Positions 24,041 through 35,938 are shown, numbered from the stretch's first letter. The stretch: DNA of 64,000 bases from Metellina segmentata (GCA_947359465.1 OX375873.1:130145399-130209398), one strand, 5' to 3'. Notes: generated by a model from the letters alone, not told the origin. Numbers and translations: made by a program.

Positions 24041-24346
24041 ACCAACCGGTTTGGTTGTTAAGGTGTTAGCCTCTAGATCAGAAGGTTCCTGGTTCGAATC
24101 CGGGTCAGTGCATGGATGTTTATAAGCGTATGGTGCAGATGTGGTCGTGGGAGAAAGTACTCACGTTAGGTTGGTGTGGAAATCTGGAGAGTGGGATGCC
24201 AACTCAGGTGTTGCCTACTCATCTGACCGTGGTTCAAAATAACGTGGTGTTGTCCTCAGATCTTTCCCTTGGGGGATTGATCCCGGACCGACGCTAATAG
24301 CACGTTTTGTTGCTCTAGTACGATGCTAATTAAAATTATTGCCTGC
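24041..24346 (+). mobile_element. SINE, head type 1, near full length
   Basis: Best example of the family. The 5' head is tRNA-like: TTGGTTGTTAAGGTGTTAGC (A-box-like) and GGTTCGAATCC (B box, 24092-24102). The body contains GTTAGGTTGGTGTGGAAATC, CATCTGACCGTGGTTCAAAA, GTGTTGTCCTCAGATCTTTC and GGGATTGATCCCGGACCG. The tail is TAATAGC.CGTTTTGTTGCT followed by GATGCTAATTAAAATTATTG. The SINE is transcribed by RNA polymerase III and moved by a LINE (family knowledge). Translations through it are meaningless. Confidence 0.85.
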
Positions 24347-24721
24347 TTCAGTGTGAAGTTAGTTACAATACCTATATAAGATAAATGCGTAACTTAGCCT
24401 TATTCTCACTATAAACAATTCCTTTTAATGAATATCTACTCATAAAGGATTTATGAAGACGTCAAAACCATTAACAGATGGAATATTTTTTGTATCTATT
24501 CACGTCAAATAACAGCAACAACCAATGTGGGACGTTTGACAGACGTGTTAGTGATGACAGTGCAGCGAAATTTGGCGTTGATGGGATAGGGCAGTATAAA
24601 ACCGAATGGAGTGCCCTTACTAACAACACGCCAGAAATTTTATTGCTTCAGATATTTACTTCAATTCATGTAATGGGATGAAATCAAATTATGTTCAAAA
24701 CAAACACGAGGCAATCAAATG

Positions 24722-24806
24722 TGGGTAGGTAGTTAATTAACGTCGTAATATAAGAAAGCAACGTGCTATTGGCGACGGTCTGGGATCAATCCTAAAGGGA
24801 AAGATA
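24722..24806 (-). mobile_element. SINE tail fragment
   Basis: GGGTAGGTAGTTAATTAACG and GGCGACGGTCTGGGATCAAT, truncated at AAAGATAAAAAA. Confidence 0.7.
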
Positions 24807-26449
24807 AAAAAAAATAAACGTAAGAACTGTGAATTACAGAATAAAAAATAAAGAATTCAATCCATTCATTCATCCAAATTGAAATACTTAAACTTTCCCC
24901 ATTCATTTATTCTCAGAGAAAAAATAATTGTTCCAATTCATCATTTTAAAAATTATAAATATTAATTTTCGTTTCATTTTCAAAGTACGTAAAATAAATA
25001 AATTTTAAATAGATTTTCGAAATTATTTTAATCGAAATGGCTTAGTATTTGCATTTATTAAATGTTAATTAATTATAAATAATACAGTTTTCTAGAATTA
25101 ACTGTGTCCCTATCGCCTCTTTGGTGAACATTATACTCATATTCCATGATATTTGTATCTATTTGACTTAATTTCATAAGTAATAAGACCATATTTAGCC
25201 ACCAAATTGATAGTATTGCGAAAGTAGTTTGCATTTCTCATGAACGTGAGACTATTATGCAATATAAACATTTAACATTAAGTAAGTAGCATACACAATG
25301 ACCTTTACGCTGTCAGCTCAAAGAATCAAGTGCCATATAGCACTTCAATAATATATGCTTGACAGTGATTTTTCATATTTTTGTTGTGACAGTCATATTT
25401 TTGTTGGTGGAGATTTTTAAGGTAGTAAATGGGAACATTAGGATGTTTTTATTGATATTTTTTAGCCGAATATTTTTAAGGATGATTTCAGAAAGCTCCA
25501 CTTTACCTCTGGCTTTTTCAATCAGTGGTTTAAAAACAAATACGGCTGGTAGTTTAAGAAAGGTGTTACTAAAAATCGATTATATTTTTATTCAGTGTGT
25601 AATAGTAATTAACAATTTATACTCTGAGTTCAGTATGAATTTGATTATTACTGTGTGAGTTAGAATGTATTAATGACGACTGCATTACAAAATTTTACTT
25701 TGAATGTCAACATCTATCAGAAGTAATTTTAAAACTACATCTAAGAAAGAGAGTATATCGAAATTGAAGACTTATTTTTAATCATAAAATTTCACTACAA
25801 TTATTTGCTTTTGTAATGACTTTCTGAGTAGTTGAGAAGAACAATACTCGTGAAATGTCGAATATAATTAGTTTTTACAAAGTCACACACAAATCGTCTA
25901 ATCAACTTTAAAACTATTCACTTTTTCTCAAGATACCAAACAGTAGTACCACTTAAATATAAGTACAAAAATCATGTATAGCAATTTATTTTAAAAAAAT
26001 ACAGGATAATGTCATTTCAAATGCATTTCCGGATTAGAATAAATTGCACAAACGTTTCTATTAAAAAAAAACTCGTATCGTTTCGGTTGTTTTTGAGATT
26101 TAGACTATGATCATATTTGGCTACGTTTCCCAAACACAAGACAGATAGCAAGTGGAAAAAGTCGTGAAAAGGAAAAAAGGTATTGGGAGGACAGAAGTGG
26201 GATGAAAACAAAAAGGATCGATTGAGTATTCCGCTAGGGGTAGTATATATTCGGTGCCATTGTATAACGACGTGTGTAAACATAAAGTCAATTTTGTGAT
26301 ACAAGATATTTATATTGAATGTAGCTATTTTGATGAATTTTCATGAGGATATGTTCAGCTCGGACTTAGACAAGTTAAACAAAACACATATTTATCTAAT
26401 TATATAAATATTAAGACCTGGTGCGTTTCTGTGGTTATTGAAGTTTTGA

Positions 26450-26520
26450 TTGGTTGTGTGACGTCACGAGTAGGCGGAGTATCCAATTGTTTTGTTTGCT
26501 TGTGTGATGTCACGAGCGAA
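26450..26520. promoter_or_regulatory. Paired CRE-like sites in a 17-bp direct repeat
   Basis: TTGTGTGACGTCACGAG and TTGTGTGATGTCACGAG lie 46 bp apart. The first contains the perfect CRE palindrome TGACGTCA (26459-26466), the second TGATGTCA (26505-26512). The spaced duplication suggests either a regulatory pair or a small repeat unit. Confidence 0.35.
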
Positions 26521-26915
26521 CGAGGTACGAACTATCAAAAATCATCTTTTCAGGATTATTTCAAATCACGACCAGTGTTCACGCACCGTCAGTTTAACAA
26601 AAATATATGAATGAAGTTTGACCAAAATGAATAAATTTCGTTATGCAGACGGGATTTTATCATAGTTTATTATAACATAAGAGAAGGTAGCGCATTTCCC
26701 CACAACTTCGTCATGTGCTGCTACCCTTTGTGGAAAGCCCGAAGTTGTTTTTTATGTGACCATTCTTTGCTTCTAATTTCTCTACCTGAAGGAACAACTC
26801 CTCTGTCCCTACTAAATAATGGTTACTGATAAGATGAGGACAATCGATACAATAGCACGAGACGAAATTCATATTCAATCTATTGCTGACGGTAGCTTCC
26901 TTTTTAATTTATAGA

Positions 26916-27172
26916 TCCCCGGTAGCCTGGTTGGAAGAGTAACGAATTAGCAACTGGAGGGCTGCGACTTCAAATCGTAGCCTCAAATATCCTCAACTTG
27001 GAGAGGTGTGAAAGTATGGAGGTGGAACGCCAGCTTAGGTGTGAACTCGTCATCAGGCCGTGGTTCAAAATTACGTGTTATCCTCGGATATTTCCCATCG
27101 TGTTTGATAGCGGATCATTGCCAATAGCGCTATTGCAGTTGTGTTGCTCCAGAGTGATGTTTATTAGACTAC
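26916..27172 (+). mobile_element. SINE, head type 2
   Basis: GGTAGCCTGGTTGGAAGAGT and GGGCTGCGACTTCAAATCGT (degenerate B box). The usual linker between head and body is missing, so the copy is internally deleted by about 50 bp. The tail ends at TTATTAGAC. Confidence 0.8.
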
Positions 27173-27259
27173 ACACCTTCCTACATATATCACATGATTG
27201 CTACGAACAATGAATAATCGTCTGATCAAAAGTATATCAAGATCGAGGGAGTTTACTCA

Positions 27260-27915
27260 AAGGTTTCCGGATACAAAGGAATAACAAACATGAATTTAAA
27301 TTCCATGGAACAACACGCCTCACACTGGTCCAGAGACTCACAGATTGTCTCCAATCCGACTTGCAGAACGCAATCTCTTTTCCAATTTCGAGGGCTCCTT
27401 GGCCTGCGACCACCGCCGCGTGTGAATCAATCAAGGCAGGCATTAATGAATGTCGCGGGGTCCAATCCCACGACAACCCCGGAGGAAAGGCATTTAGGGA
27501 AACAAATTCGTCAAACGTCTCCACAAGCTTTGGCAATTAAAGAGGCAAATTGGCGATTCAGCCCTAACCGGTCCTGGTCCGCTAACCACCTTATGCCTGG
27601 GATAGGAACTGCCGCCTGACAGCCAGTCAGAAATCCTCATTTAGCTATGTCCGCCTGCGATCGCGTTGCGTGACACAGGGGTGACCGGGTATTATTCCCT
27701 CGGCCAATTATGACAACCGCTCGCTTTGTGACCGCCCTCCCCCATCTGACAGAACTCCAAACTATTAAACTGACCACAATGGTTCTTCCCCCCGGCGTCT
27801 CTCGAATTTGGTGCAAGGACAATAACCGTGGCGGGAAGAACAATTGCGACTGTCTTCCACTGGCCACTCCTTTTGTGATGCGGCCTCCTGTGTGAACGGG
27901 AATCTACTGGGAGAG
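27260..27915. promoter_or_regulatory. GC-rich non-coding island
   Basis: Sharply higher GC and complexity than its surroundings, ending where the 250-bp array starts. Contains GGCATTAATGAATGTCGCGG, TGCGATCGCGTTGCGTGACA and CTCGGCCAATTATGACAACC. Overlapping open frames of 60-110 codons on both strands lack domain similarity and mutually conflict, as expected from GC-rich non-coding DNA. It is one of the two most promising conserved-element candidates here. Confidence 0.35.
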
Positions 27916-27919
27916 TCTG

Positions 27920-28705
27920 AGAAGTGTTTGGGATTAGATTTCTGTGCGAAAATTTGAATAAAAGTATGCTGGACTCGCGTTGACGGACAACAGTTTGGAA
28001 GTCTTTGTCCGTGCTGTAATGAGTGGAAAGGATTCCGTCAAAACTAATCGGAAAGAGGCAGTGCGACTTCTAGAAACCTTTACTGCAGTTGAAATAACTA
28101 AATATTGTGTTTAGCTAGTTAATTAATATGTTTGTATATTAGTAATAACATAAATCTTAATATGTGAGTGTTTGAAATTAGATTCCTGCGGGAAATTTGG
28201 AATAAACGTAAGCTGAACTGGTGTTGATGAACAACACTTCGGATGTCTTTCTTCGTTTTGTTACTGGATGGATAAGCAGGTAGGTATTTTAATTAACGTC
28301 GTACTGAAGAAATGCAACGGGCTATTGACGGTGGTCCGTGTTCAATCCAAACGGGAAAAATCCGTGTTTCCGTATGAGAGGGTTTTGTCAAAACTAACAG
28401 GAAAGAGGCACAGTACGACTTCTAAAAGCATTTACTGCGGTTGAAATTACCTAAATCTTCTCTTTAGCTAGTTAATTAATATGTTTGTATATTAATAATA
28501 AAGTAAGTACAAAAATAGCAATATGTGAGGTTAGTGTTTGGTATTAGATACCTGTGCCAAATTTGAATAAAAGTATTCTGGACTCGAGTTGCTGAACAGC
28601 AGTTCGATTGTCTTTGTTCGTTCTATTACAGGAGTGAGGGGTGAGAAAAAATGAACGGTAAGGAGACAGTACGACTTCTACAGATATTTAAGGTGGTTAA
28701 AATTA
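27920..28705. repeat. Tandem array, about 250-bp unit, three copies
   Basis: Landmarks ACGACTTCTA..A at 28067, 28405 and 28669, TTTGAATAAAAGTATKCTGG at 27953 and 28562, and TAGCTAGTTAATTAATATGT at 28111 and 28464. The second unit is lengthened by a SINE fragment. The copies are roughly 80% alike. Confidence 0.8.
28270..28366 (-). mobile_element. SINE tail fragment inside a tandem array
   Basis: GCAGGTAGGTATTTTAATTA through GACGGTGGTCCGTGTTCAAT. It sits in the second unit of the 250-bp array at 27920-28705 and is absent from the other units, so it inserted after the array formed. Confidence 0.7.
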
Positions 28706-28739
28706 TAAAATATGTTTTTCGAATTAACTAGCCCTTCAA

Positions 28740-28930
28740 GCCGTTTCGACGAACTACCTTGCCCAACAAGATTGGATCAATTTTTCAATTGACCAGATAC
28801 CTTGTCATCAAGTTATTGGTGATTTTTTTTATGTTCAAGATATCACCAGTTTTCTTCCTATAAGATATCTCGTCCATCCAGATATGTTCCGTTTTTCTAA
28901 TGGCAAGTTAACTCGTCCAGACCACCAACG
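28740..28930. repeat. TATCTCGTC-type dispersed array
   Basis: TTTCGACGAACTACCTTGCC, AAGATATCTCGTCCATCCAG and TAACTCGTCCAGACCACCAA, ending at the long (TA)n tract. Confidence 0.75.
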
Positions 28931-29057
<127 letters not shown>

Positions 29058-29599
29058 AAAGGAGGACTTATTTTAATATACTATGGCTGAAAAAGGTAGC
29101 TTAAGAGTTATTATTTCTAGTTATATTTTTTTTCTTACATTTCATAATATATTGGTAGAAACTTCCGATTTTAGACGCGGAAATCCCAAAATCAAACCAT
29201 TACCCATGGTGGAGCTACAATGCAACGTAAATTCAACTACCGATCTACGTATCCAAAATCTGGTTAGTTAAATAAATAGGGTTAATCCTTTACTCATAAG
29301 ATCCAGCTGCGATTCAAACTCACTAATAATGCCACATATACAATTATGTGAATGTAATCATAAGATTGTATTCATATAATTGTTCTCCAATGATTAGTCT
29401 GCTCTAATTAACTTCATTACAAGTTTGAAACTACGACGAGACTGAGACAGGATATTGTGAAATAACATACTAGTATCTACGTCTACATACGTTTTGTTGA
29501 GTTTTATGAAGCAAGTGCTGTATTTGCTCAATCTGCGTGAAGAATACTTTCAAATAATGGACCTGCACACAAGGAAGGTTTTACTGACACGGAATAAAT

Positions 29600-30040
29600 A
29601 CACGACCCTACTATAATAGACCGGACGCCAGCGGATATGCATAAAATCCGACTACTTGTTTGGGGGTGTTTTTCGAGGAATGGTCTGGGACCTTTGCATG
29701 TTGATCCTGGTTAATCGATCGTCGACACCTACGTGAACAATTTGGACAATCAGGTTCTTCCTACGATCTGGAAATTTTATGGAATGCACGAATGTTACTT
29801 ACAGGACGACAACGCTCCATGTCATGTTGCTTCCTCTGTCAAGCAGTGGTATCAAGATATGTCTGCAAAACGTCTTCCCTGGCCAGGGGACCACGTCCGA
29901 AATCTACAGCTGAGCTGGCGATATTCTTGCAGCAGGAATGAACACAAATACACATGGCTGTGTATCAAAACCTTCTTGGAAATATGTCTAGAAGGGTTGA
30001 TGTGTAATTGCAGCAGGTGGGGGACCATCCCCCAATTAAA
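29600..30040 (+). pseudogene. Tc1-like transposase fragment (second lineage), broken
   Basis: Reads LLVWGCFSRNGLGPLHVD, then YVNNLDNQVLPTIWKFYGM and HECYLQDDNAPCHVASSVKQ followed by WYQDM....RLPWPGDH. This matches the central and second-Asp part of Tc1-like transposases (MVWGCFS.KG.GPL, ENQVLPT, QDDNAPCH). The SPDLNPIEHLWD segment is corrupted after WPG. A C-terminal trace, LLGNMSRRVDV, appears in another frame (29970-30003). The N-terminal DNA-binding half is missing or unrecognisable. It belongs to a different Tc1 subfamily from the copy at 56 kb. Confidence 0.8.
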
Positions 30041-30233
30041 ACATCTGTTATTTCCCTTATACCATCACACATCTTGCTATTCGGCCCATTATTGTTGTGT
30101 AGTGTATACACCTAGGATAAGTTCCAAGAATAGAACGTGGAAAGGCTAAAACTTGAGTGTTGCAAACGTATTTAGCAGACCTAACGAGTCGTTTAATTAA
30201 GAGTTTTTCAGTGCAATCAGTCGATCCTTAGGC

Positions 30234-30535
30234 ATGTAATTAATTAATGTCACATTGGATTAATACAACGTGGTATTGGCAACGGTCTGTGATCCATCCT
30301 GAAAGGAAATATTGCAGGACAGCACCACATAATTTTGAACCACAGTACGATGACGAGGATAACACTTGAACTGGCATCACCCTCTGAAAACTTCTACGCC
30401 ATGCCAACGTGGATATTTATGGAAACGACAGATATAATGTACACCAGTTGCCATAGAGACGCCGGTCTTTGTTTGGAATGAGTTGCAAACTCGCATCCCT
30501 GTTTGGTAATCCATTACACTTAAAAATGGGTTACT
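30234..30535 (-). mobile_element. SINE, head type 2, first copy of a tandem duplication
   Basis: Tail ATTAATTAATGTCACATTGG, body CACATAATTTTGAACCACAG, and a head near 30500 with a heavily mutated B box. It is followed by about 125 bp that also follow the next SINE. Confidence 0.75.
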
Positions 30536-30659
30536 TAGGCCTGAAAAAAACCCAACGAGTCGTATGCATGAGACGTATTCCGTTCAATCAGTCGGTAGTT
30601 ATATTCACCGTCATTATTATCTGGACCAACTATAACGCATAGAAGTTGTTTTTAAATTC

Positions 30660-30985
30660 GTTAATAGGTACATTAATGGAAGTCGCAATGAACCAACACA
30701 AAGGTCCATTGGCGATGGTCCGGGATCAAATCCTAAAGTAAAGATTTGAAGGTAACACCACGTAGTTTTGAATCACGGTCAGATGACGAGGTCCCACTTT
30801 GAGCTGGAACCCCACTCATCATACTTCCACACCAGGGCAATGTGAGGACATTTGATGCCCCGACCTAGCCAACGTGTACCGCTTTCTCATGTATACGATG
30901 TTTTTTTGGTTGAATTTGTACTCGCAACTCTAAGGTTGCTAATCCGTTAGTCTTTCAACAGGGTTGCCTAGGCCTAAGGCAAACC
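30660..30985 (-). mobile_element. SINE, head type 2, second copy of a tandem duplication
   Basis: Body GTCCGGGATCAAATCC and AATCACGGTCAGATGACGAG; head TTGCTAATCCGTTAGTCTTT near 30930. Sequence on both sides resembles that around the preceding SINE. Confidence 0.75.
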
Positions 30986-31129
30986 ATTTGAGTCAAGTAC
31001 ATATGTCTTTTTCCACGCAATCTTTCACAATTCACTGACATCACTGTACATCAATTCACTGACATTATTATCTGTACCAACAATTACGTCTTGAAATCGT
31101 TTCTCAATTCGTAGAAACCTGCTTTTCTT

Positions 31130-31795
31130 AGGTAGTACCAAGTCCAATCCTGCATTCAGTGAAGGATGCGACAGCTGATATACATGCTGCCATTGTAGGC
31201 ATCGGCAGAGTACTGCGAATTAGCATATTACCATCTGCATTTATGCGAGGATCCGTCCTTCCAGCACGTTTCTTTTCGTAAAAGATCATCCGATTCAATG
31301 TTTTCTCCGCTCTTCTATTCCCTCCGTTTGGCATTTGACGGACCGGCAGAGTTGGAATTAACGTGAGATTCCACTGGAACAACCGTGGAAGAGTCGCATA
31401 TAAACGCAGCAAATTAACTACGGCGGGCCTCGTTGCAAGTCCTATGCAAAACAAATTCTCCCAGACTGCAGGTAGCAGCCATTCGACATGGAAACTGGGA
31501 GCGGGAAAAGTTTTCCGGGAAGCCTAGGGAGAGGGAGCGGCGGCATTAGCATATTATTTTCTGTCGCGCTGCGAGAGGGGATGGCCGGCACATATTACGC
31601 GGCTTGTTGGGAACTCCGGGAGTAGTACTGACAAATTGCTTTTCCAGGAGTGGAACTTGGCATCTGCGGATGATATCCAGGTTTCGCGTGAGGGGTGGAT
31701 CGCAAACTGCGGGTGGGACGAGTGCTGTTTTGCTTTAGTAGTAATCTGATCGGAAGTAATCAACGAGGACACTTGGAGATTTATTTCTTATTGAC
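31130..31795. promoter_or_regulatory. GC-rich non-coding island
   Basis: High-complexity sequence with GGCATTAGCATATTATTTTC (POU-like core), CTGTCGCGCTGCGAGAGGGG, and GCGGGAAAAGTTTTCCGGGA, which carries an E2F-like GCGGGAAA. Flanked by SINEs on both sides but itself free of repeats. No supported coding frame. Confidence 0.35.
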
Positions 31796-31846
31796 TCGGT
31801 TTGTACCGTTGTGGCCACGTTCTGCTTCACTAGGGCTAACGTAGGT

Positions 31847-32135
31847 AGGTACTTTAATTAACGTCGTACTGGGGCAACACATCGGGCTATTAGGTCCGTA
31901 ATCAACCATTAAAGTGTAAGATCCGAGGAAAACACCACGAAATTTTGAACCACAGACAGTCACACTTCAACTGGATACCACTCTTCAAATTTCTACACCA
32001 CACCAACATGATAATATTTGAGGTCACTACAGATTTAACGTGCACCAATTCACTTTGTACACTAACGTCTTTGTTTGGATTTGAACTCGCAACCCTCTAG
32101 TTGTTAATCCGCTAACTCTTCCAACCGGGATACCG
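31847..32135 (-). mobile_element. SINE, head type 2
   Basis: Begins at the tail TAGGTAGGTACTTTAATTAA and reaches the head GGATTTGAACTCGCAACC and CCAACCGGGATACCGC on the minus strand. The GACGG part of the body is shortened. Confidence 0.8.
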
Positions 32136-32389
32136 CAGACCTTTTGCATATAATGTGAATTTTAGAATTCTGATTTCACCAACCTGGGATACAAATCTGA
32201 ATACTCTGAACCCAGAGCTGCATAAATATGTACAATCAATCTGATATATGAAGAACAATGAATACAAAGAGGCTACTATATAAGCAACGGAATTTTGGCT
32301 TCAACAAGGCATGAGTAACTAACTAAGCAGTACAATATAAGCTTTAGGAATATGTGTGGTTTATCCTCCAAATGATTTGTATAACAGAT

Positions 32390-32440
32390 GCTTTTGAGTG
32401 AAGTGTGAGAATCGACATTTTTCACACTTCACTCAAAAGC
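32390..32440. other. Perfect 19-bp hairpin with 13-nt loop
   Basis: GCTTTTGAGTGAAGTGTGA (32390-32408) is the exact reverse complement of 32422-32440. The pairing does not extend beyond these ends. The stem is a little short for a typical pre-miRNA, and no flanking repeat explains it. Confidence 0.85.
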
Positions 32441-33051
32441 TTAGCTAGTAGTATTTTCTGATATATTAACTGCAAAGCTTCTATGAATTCGTTTGGTTTG
32501 CATTTCTAATTTTAAGATGAGAATTACTTGAGGTCTTTCATATTATATACTATTCCTATATGTACAAATATACAAAATGCTCTATCATATAAATCAATGG
32601 ATAATACTAGCCAATAACGCAAGATTGGCTTTAGTTATATCTTACATAAACATTACCATGTTGGGGTACGGGATATTTGAAAGAAGGAAAATTTAAATGT
32701 GCTTATGATAAAGGCACATTTCCACCATCTTTTATCAACAATGAATCGCTGGATACAGTAAATTTTAAAATGGGTAAAATTTATTCAAAATGTAAATCAA
32801 ACATCCATATTCATTACTTAACCATTCTCATAGTTCTGAATATAAAGTCTACGGAAGTTAAATACCTGTTTTAACTAATATTTTGTATTAACCAAACATT
32901 TAAATTTTATAACTATACTTTTATAATTTTTTATTAAATAGGTTCAAGTGTACACACCATCTACAAATCGCACATAAAGTTTTAAAGGTGGATCTAAAGC
33001 GAGCTCTCCCCATCTTCATTTCTTTCATAGAAATGCCCATTTTTAAATGGT

Positions 33052-33092
33052 AGGTAGGTACAATAAAGGTAACACTGAAACAACACAACAAT
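33052..33092 (-). mobile_element. SINE tail fragment
   Basis: GGTAGGTAGGTACAATAAAG and AACACTGAAACAACACAAC only. Confidence 0.5.
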
Positions 33093-35342
33093 ATATTTTT
33101 AGAAGATATTTAGTTACTAAAACGCAAGAGTTTATTGTGATAATGACGTATGGTAAAACGTATAAGTGATTTCTGAACTGTAAGGAAAATGAAATATTCT
33201 AAAATCAGTAACATGTGTCTCCGCCTGTAGTAGTTACAGCTACATTGTGTACAGAACGAAATTGACTGATAAGGATTCTGGATGGTAATCTGTGAGGAAT
33301 CGATTCAACACACATGGCCATTCGTCAGTTGCAACTGAGAGTGAGGATATACGGATCAATTATCGAGTAATTATGTTCCACACGTGATCGATGGACAGCA
33401 ACCGCTCAGCTTCAACAAGACGTGCTACGTGCTGGTCACAAAATAAACGTTTGGTGATTCGTGCGACAGGAGGTAGAGCAATGTCTGGTTTAAAGATGGC
33501 TCCAAAAAGGAAATGGAATGAGGGATAAGATTGTTACCATCAGGGAGGAACTTATTGTTCATAATACCAGAGAGCCATATAAAGGGAGAGCGAGACTGTG
33601 CGCGCGCATGCATTTGTACGTGTGTGTGTTTGTCACTGGAGTAGAAGAGCTAACGACGCTCTAATACTCACCTTTACAAGTATTGTTCTCTACTGTAGTA
33701 TGTGCGAACAAGGATCTGATTTCATGGGTCACGATATAGTATCTACATTCGCCAGAAATTATTCGTATCCATTATAGTTCCAGTGTAAGCTCTTGGAACC
33801 ATATAAGCCATTCTGATGTAGGAATTGCATGCGAACAGTATTACAGACGTCTAATTATGATTTATAATCCTCCATTGTTGTGCTAATGATGTATGAATCG
33901 TTCCCGAAATGCCTAGCAAGTGCCTACATGACGCAGTCCTCACAACGATGCGTAGAGCCTTCTTTCTACCGCCTTCAAGAGCGCGTAACTGAACTGACAT
34001 TTCACCCAAAGAGTGAAGTATTGTCGCAATGTGACACACAAACCATTTCTCATCCCCAAAACACTTACTCTCTCTCAAACCCCGTCAAACAAATTTCCAT
34101 AATCGCCTCTTGTTTTCCGATGAGGCATGTTTATGTACGAGCAGATGAATATCAATCGAATTAACTGAGTACTTGAGATTCAGTTTTTGAGGCTTTCTTT
34201 CATGTACTACTGACTCGCATTTCAACTTGCACTGTGCTCACTTCCTATTTGTATACGTATCTGCGATTTTGACGCAACAATAAACTTCACATCTGCCAAA
34301 TTTCCTGTCAATTTAGCAACTTTTTCTTAGTGTTGCATTTGCAATGAACATCTGTGTATATATAAAATTGAAATTAACGAAATATAAAAAAGTGGGATAT
34401 TTCCTCATTTATAGAAATTGTATGTAGTACTGTAAATATTTCATTGAACGACTAATAGACCAAATTTAGTTTTCATACAACCCCTCATTTCATCCCGATT
34501 TGAGACATCGGAATTAGGACATCTATACTGAACCTTAGTGTAATTTTTCTTCTGATCACAGCCCTTGAGAGTTCCATTCCTCGGGAAAGTATTCGTTCGG
34601 CAAATAAGCGGCTACCTTTCTTTGAATCGTACTAAGTTGCGCAACAGGTTTTGTTCAAATAGATGGCTAGTCGAAAACAATTTGTTTACCTCTTCTTGAC
34701 ATGAAGTCGAATGCAAATGAAGCGAAATATAAATGTAGGGCCAACTTTAGGACCTAAAATTTCTTGAAATGTTAAGTACAAAAATGAAGACAATTTAGTT
34801 TATTATCTTAACGGAATTATTTACGGTAGTTAAAATAATTAGTTTCTCTTAAGGTCGCATTCATCGAATTATATTAAAATATTGTAACCGATATAAAATT
34901 CCTATAAAAGTTTGTGCTCAGTTTTAATTAGTGAATGATATTTAATTTATATGTCTAGAGAAATGCGAAATTTCTCATCAATATATTTATTTTTCAGTGC
35001 AGTTTTTCAGAAAGAGGTCATGAATTTCATAGCTTTTCCACGTCAGTTGATTGCAGTAAAGATCTATTTAAATTAATCTTCAGTCTATTGTGTGAAAATG
35101 TCATTAAATTGAGAGATTATTAACTCAATTACAAAGAGTAAATATGTTTTCAAGACTGACTTGTTATAAGTAACTAGCAAAACAAGATCTTATACACACA
35201 ATTCAGGATACTTTGTATTAAGTTAATTCATATGGCATACAGAGTGTAAGTGAAGAGCCATTTTTTAATGAAAATAAATTAAGTGGTAACTGCATGGGAA
35301 TCACCAGTTTAACAATACGTAATTAAATGGTTCTATATAGGG

Positions 35343-35938
35343 TAGGGATGGCCACTTCTTTGGAAGCCACATTTCAGGAACAGAATGTTTGAAACAGCCA
35401 TTTTTTTATATCTTTGATAAGAAAAACAATGAGAAACTGAAAATTAGTTACATTTTTTTAAAGTGTACCCACAAATCTACATCCCCGGTAAGCCAATATT
35501 ATAGCTGAAACACAAAACTGCGTTGCTGAACTGAGACAACTTTGACTCAAAGCAAAAGATTCATCATAAGAAATGTGTGAAAAATATCAGAACATCGCTT
35601 TGCTGACTGATCGCGGGTTTGACAACACAACCCTATATCATAGTTGCGTTGTCAAACACGTGAAAAAGCTCACAAGCGTAAGCAATATTTGTTTTGTAAT
35701 ATTTTTTGCTTTCTTCAATATGAGTGTAAAAGATAAGGGCAGCTTTGATTTTAAAAGGCGGTTTGTTTATTAATTTCATCATCAAAGAGTGAAAAACACA
35801 AAGGGGGTCTTCTTTGGACTAGTGATCAGTTTTAGTTTTCCTTGTTTCATACACATAAATTTCATTTGCATAAGAGCTGTATCAATCGCATGAGAGATCC
35901 GCACGTGGCTCTTGCGAGCCATGCTATTACCACCCCAT
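35343..35938 (+). mobile_element. Non-autonomous hAT-like element, 596 bp
   Basis: The element begins TAGGGATGGCCA and ends with the complement of ATGGGGTGGTAA. It is flanked by identical 8-mers ATATAGGG at 35335-35342 and 35939-35946. The end sequences match only partly (about 8 of 12), so the call rests mainly on the perfect 8-bp duplication and the hAT-like GGG.TGG ends. It has no coding content, and an internal 15-bp inverted repeat lies at 35617-35657. Confidence 0.6.
35617..35657. other. 15-bp inverted repeat, 11-nt loop
   Basis: GTTTGACAACACAAC (35617-35631) pairs with GTTGCGTTGTCAAAC (35643-35657) at 14 of 15 positions. It lies inside the hAT-like deletion derivative and may be a subterminal or recombination remnant. 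Confidence 0.75.

Larger units (their letters stand above)
30176..31130. repeat. Tandem duplication of a SINE plus about 125 bp of flank
   Basis: Three related flank segments (30179-30233, 30536-30659, 30970-31125) share CCTAACGAGTCGT-like and GACATTATTATCTGTACCAA-like sequence and alternate with two SINE copies. The period is about 430 bp. Confidence 0.7.

Noticed and set aside
24041..24110. tRNA gene
   Set aside because: Only A- and B-box-like parts are present, with no cloverleaf; it is the head of a SINE. The same applies to the other SINE heads.
27237..27895. Several overlapping 60-110-codon frames on both strands
   Set aside because: Conflicting frames in a GC-rich block without domains; better explained as non-coding unique DNA.
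29083..29271. Small frame starting MAEKGSLRVI with a signal-peptide-like hydrophobic stretch
   Set aside because: 62 codons directly after a microsatellite, no recognisable domain, AT-rich and no promoter or partner exon.
33880..34164. 94-codon plus-strand frame and its antisense
   Set aside because: Checked for Tc1-like transposase similarity; none convincing.
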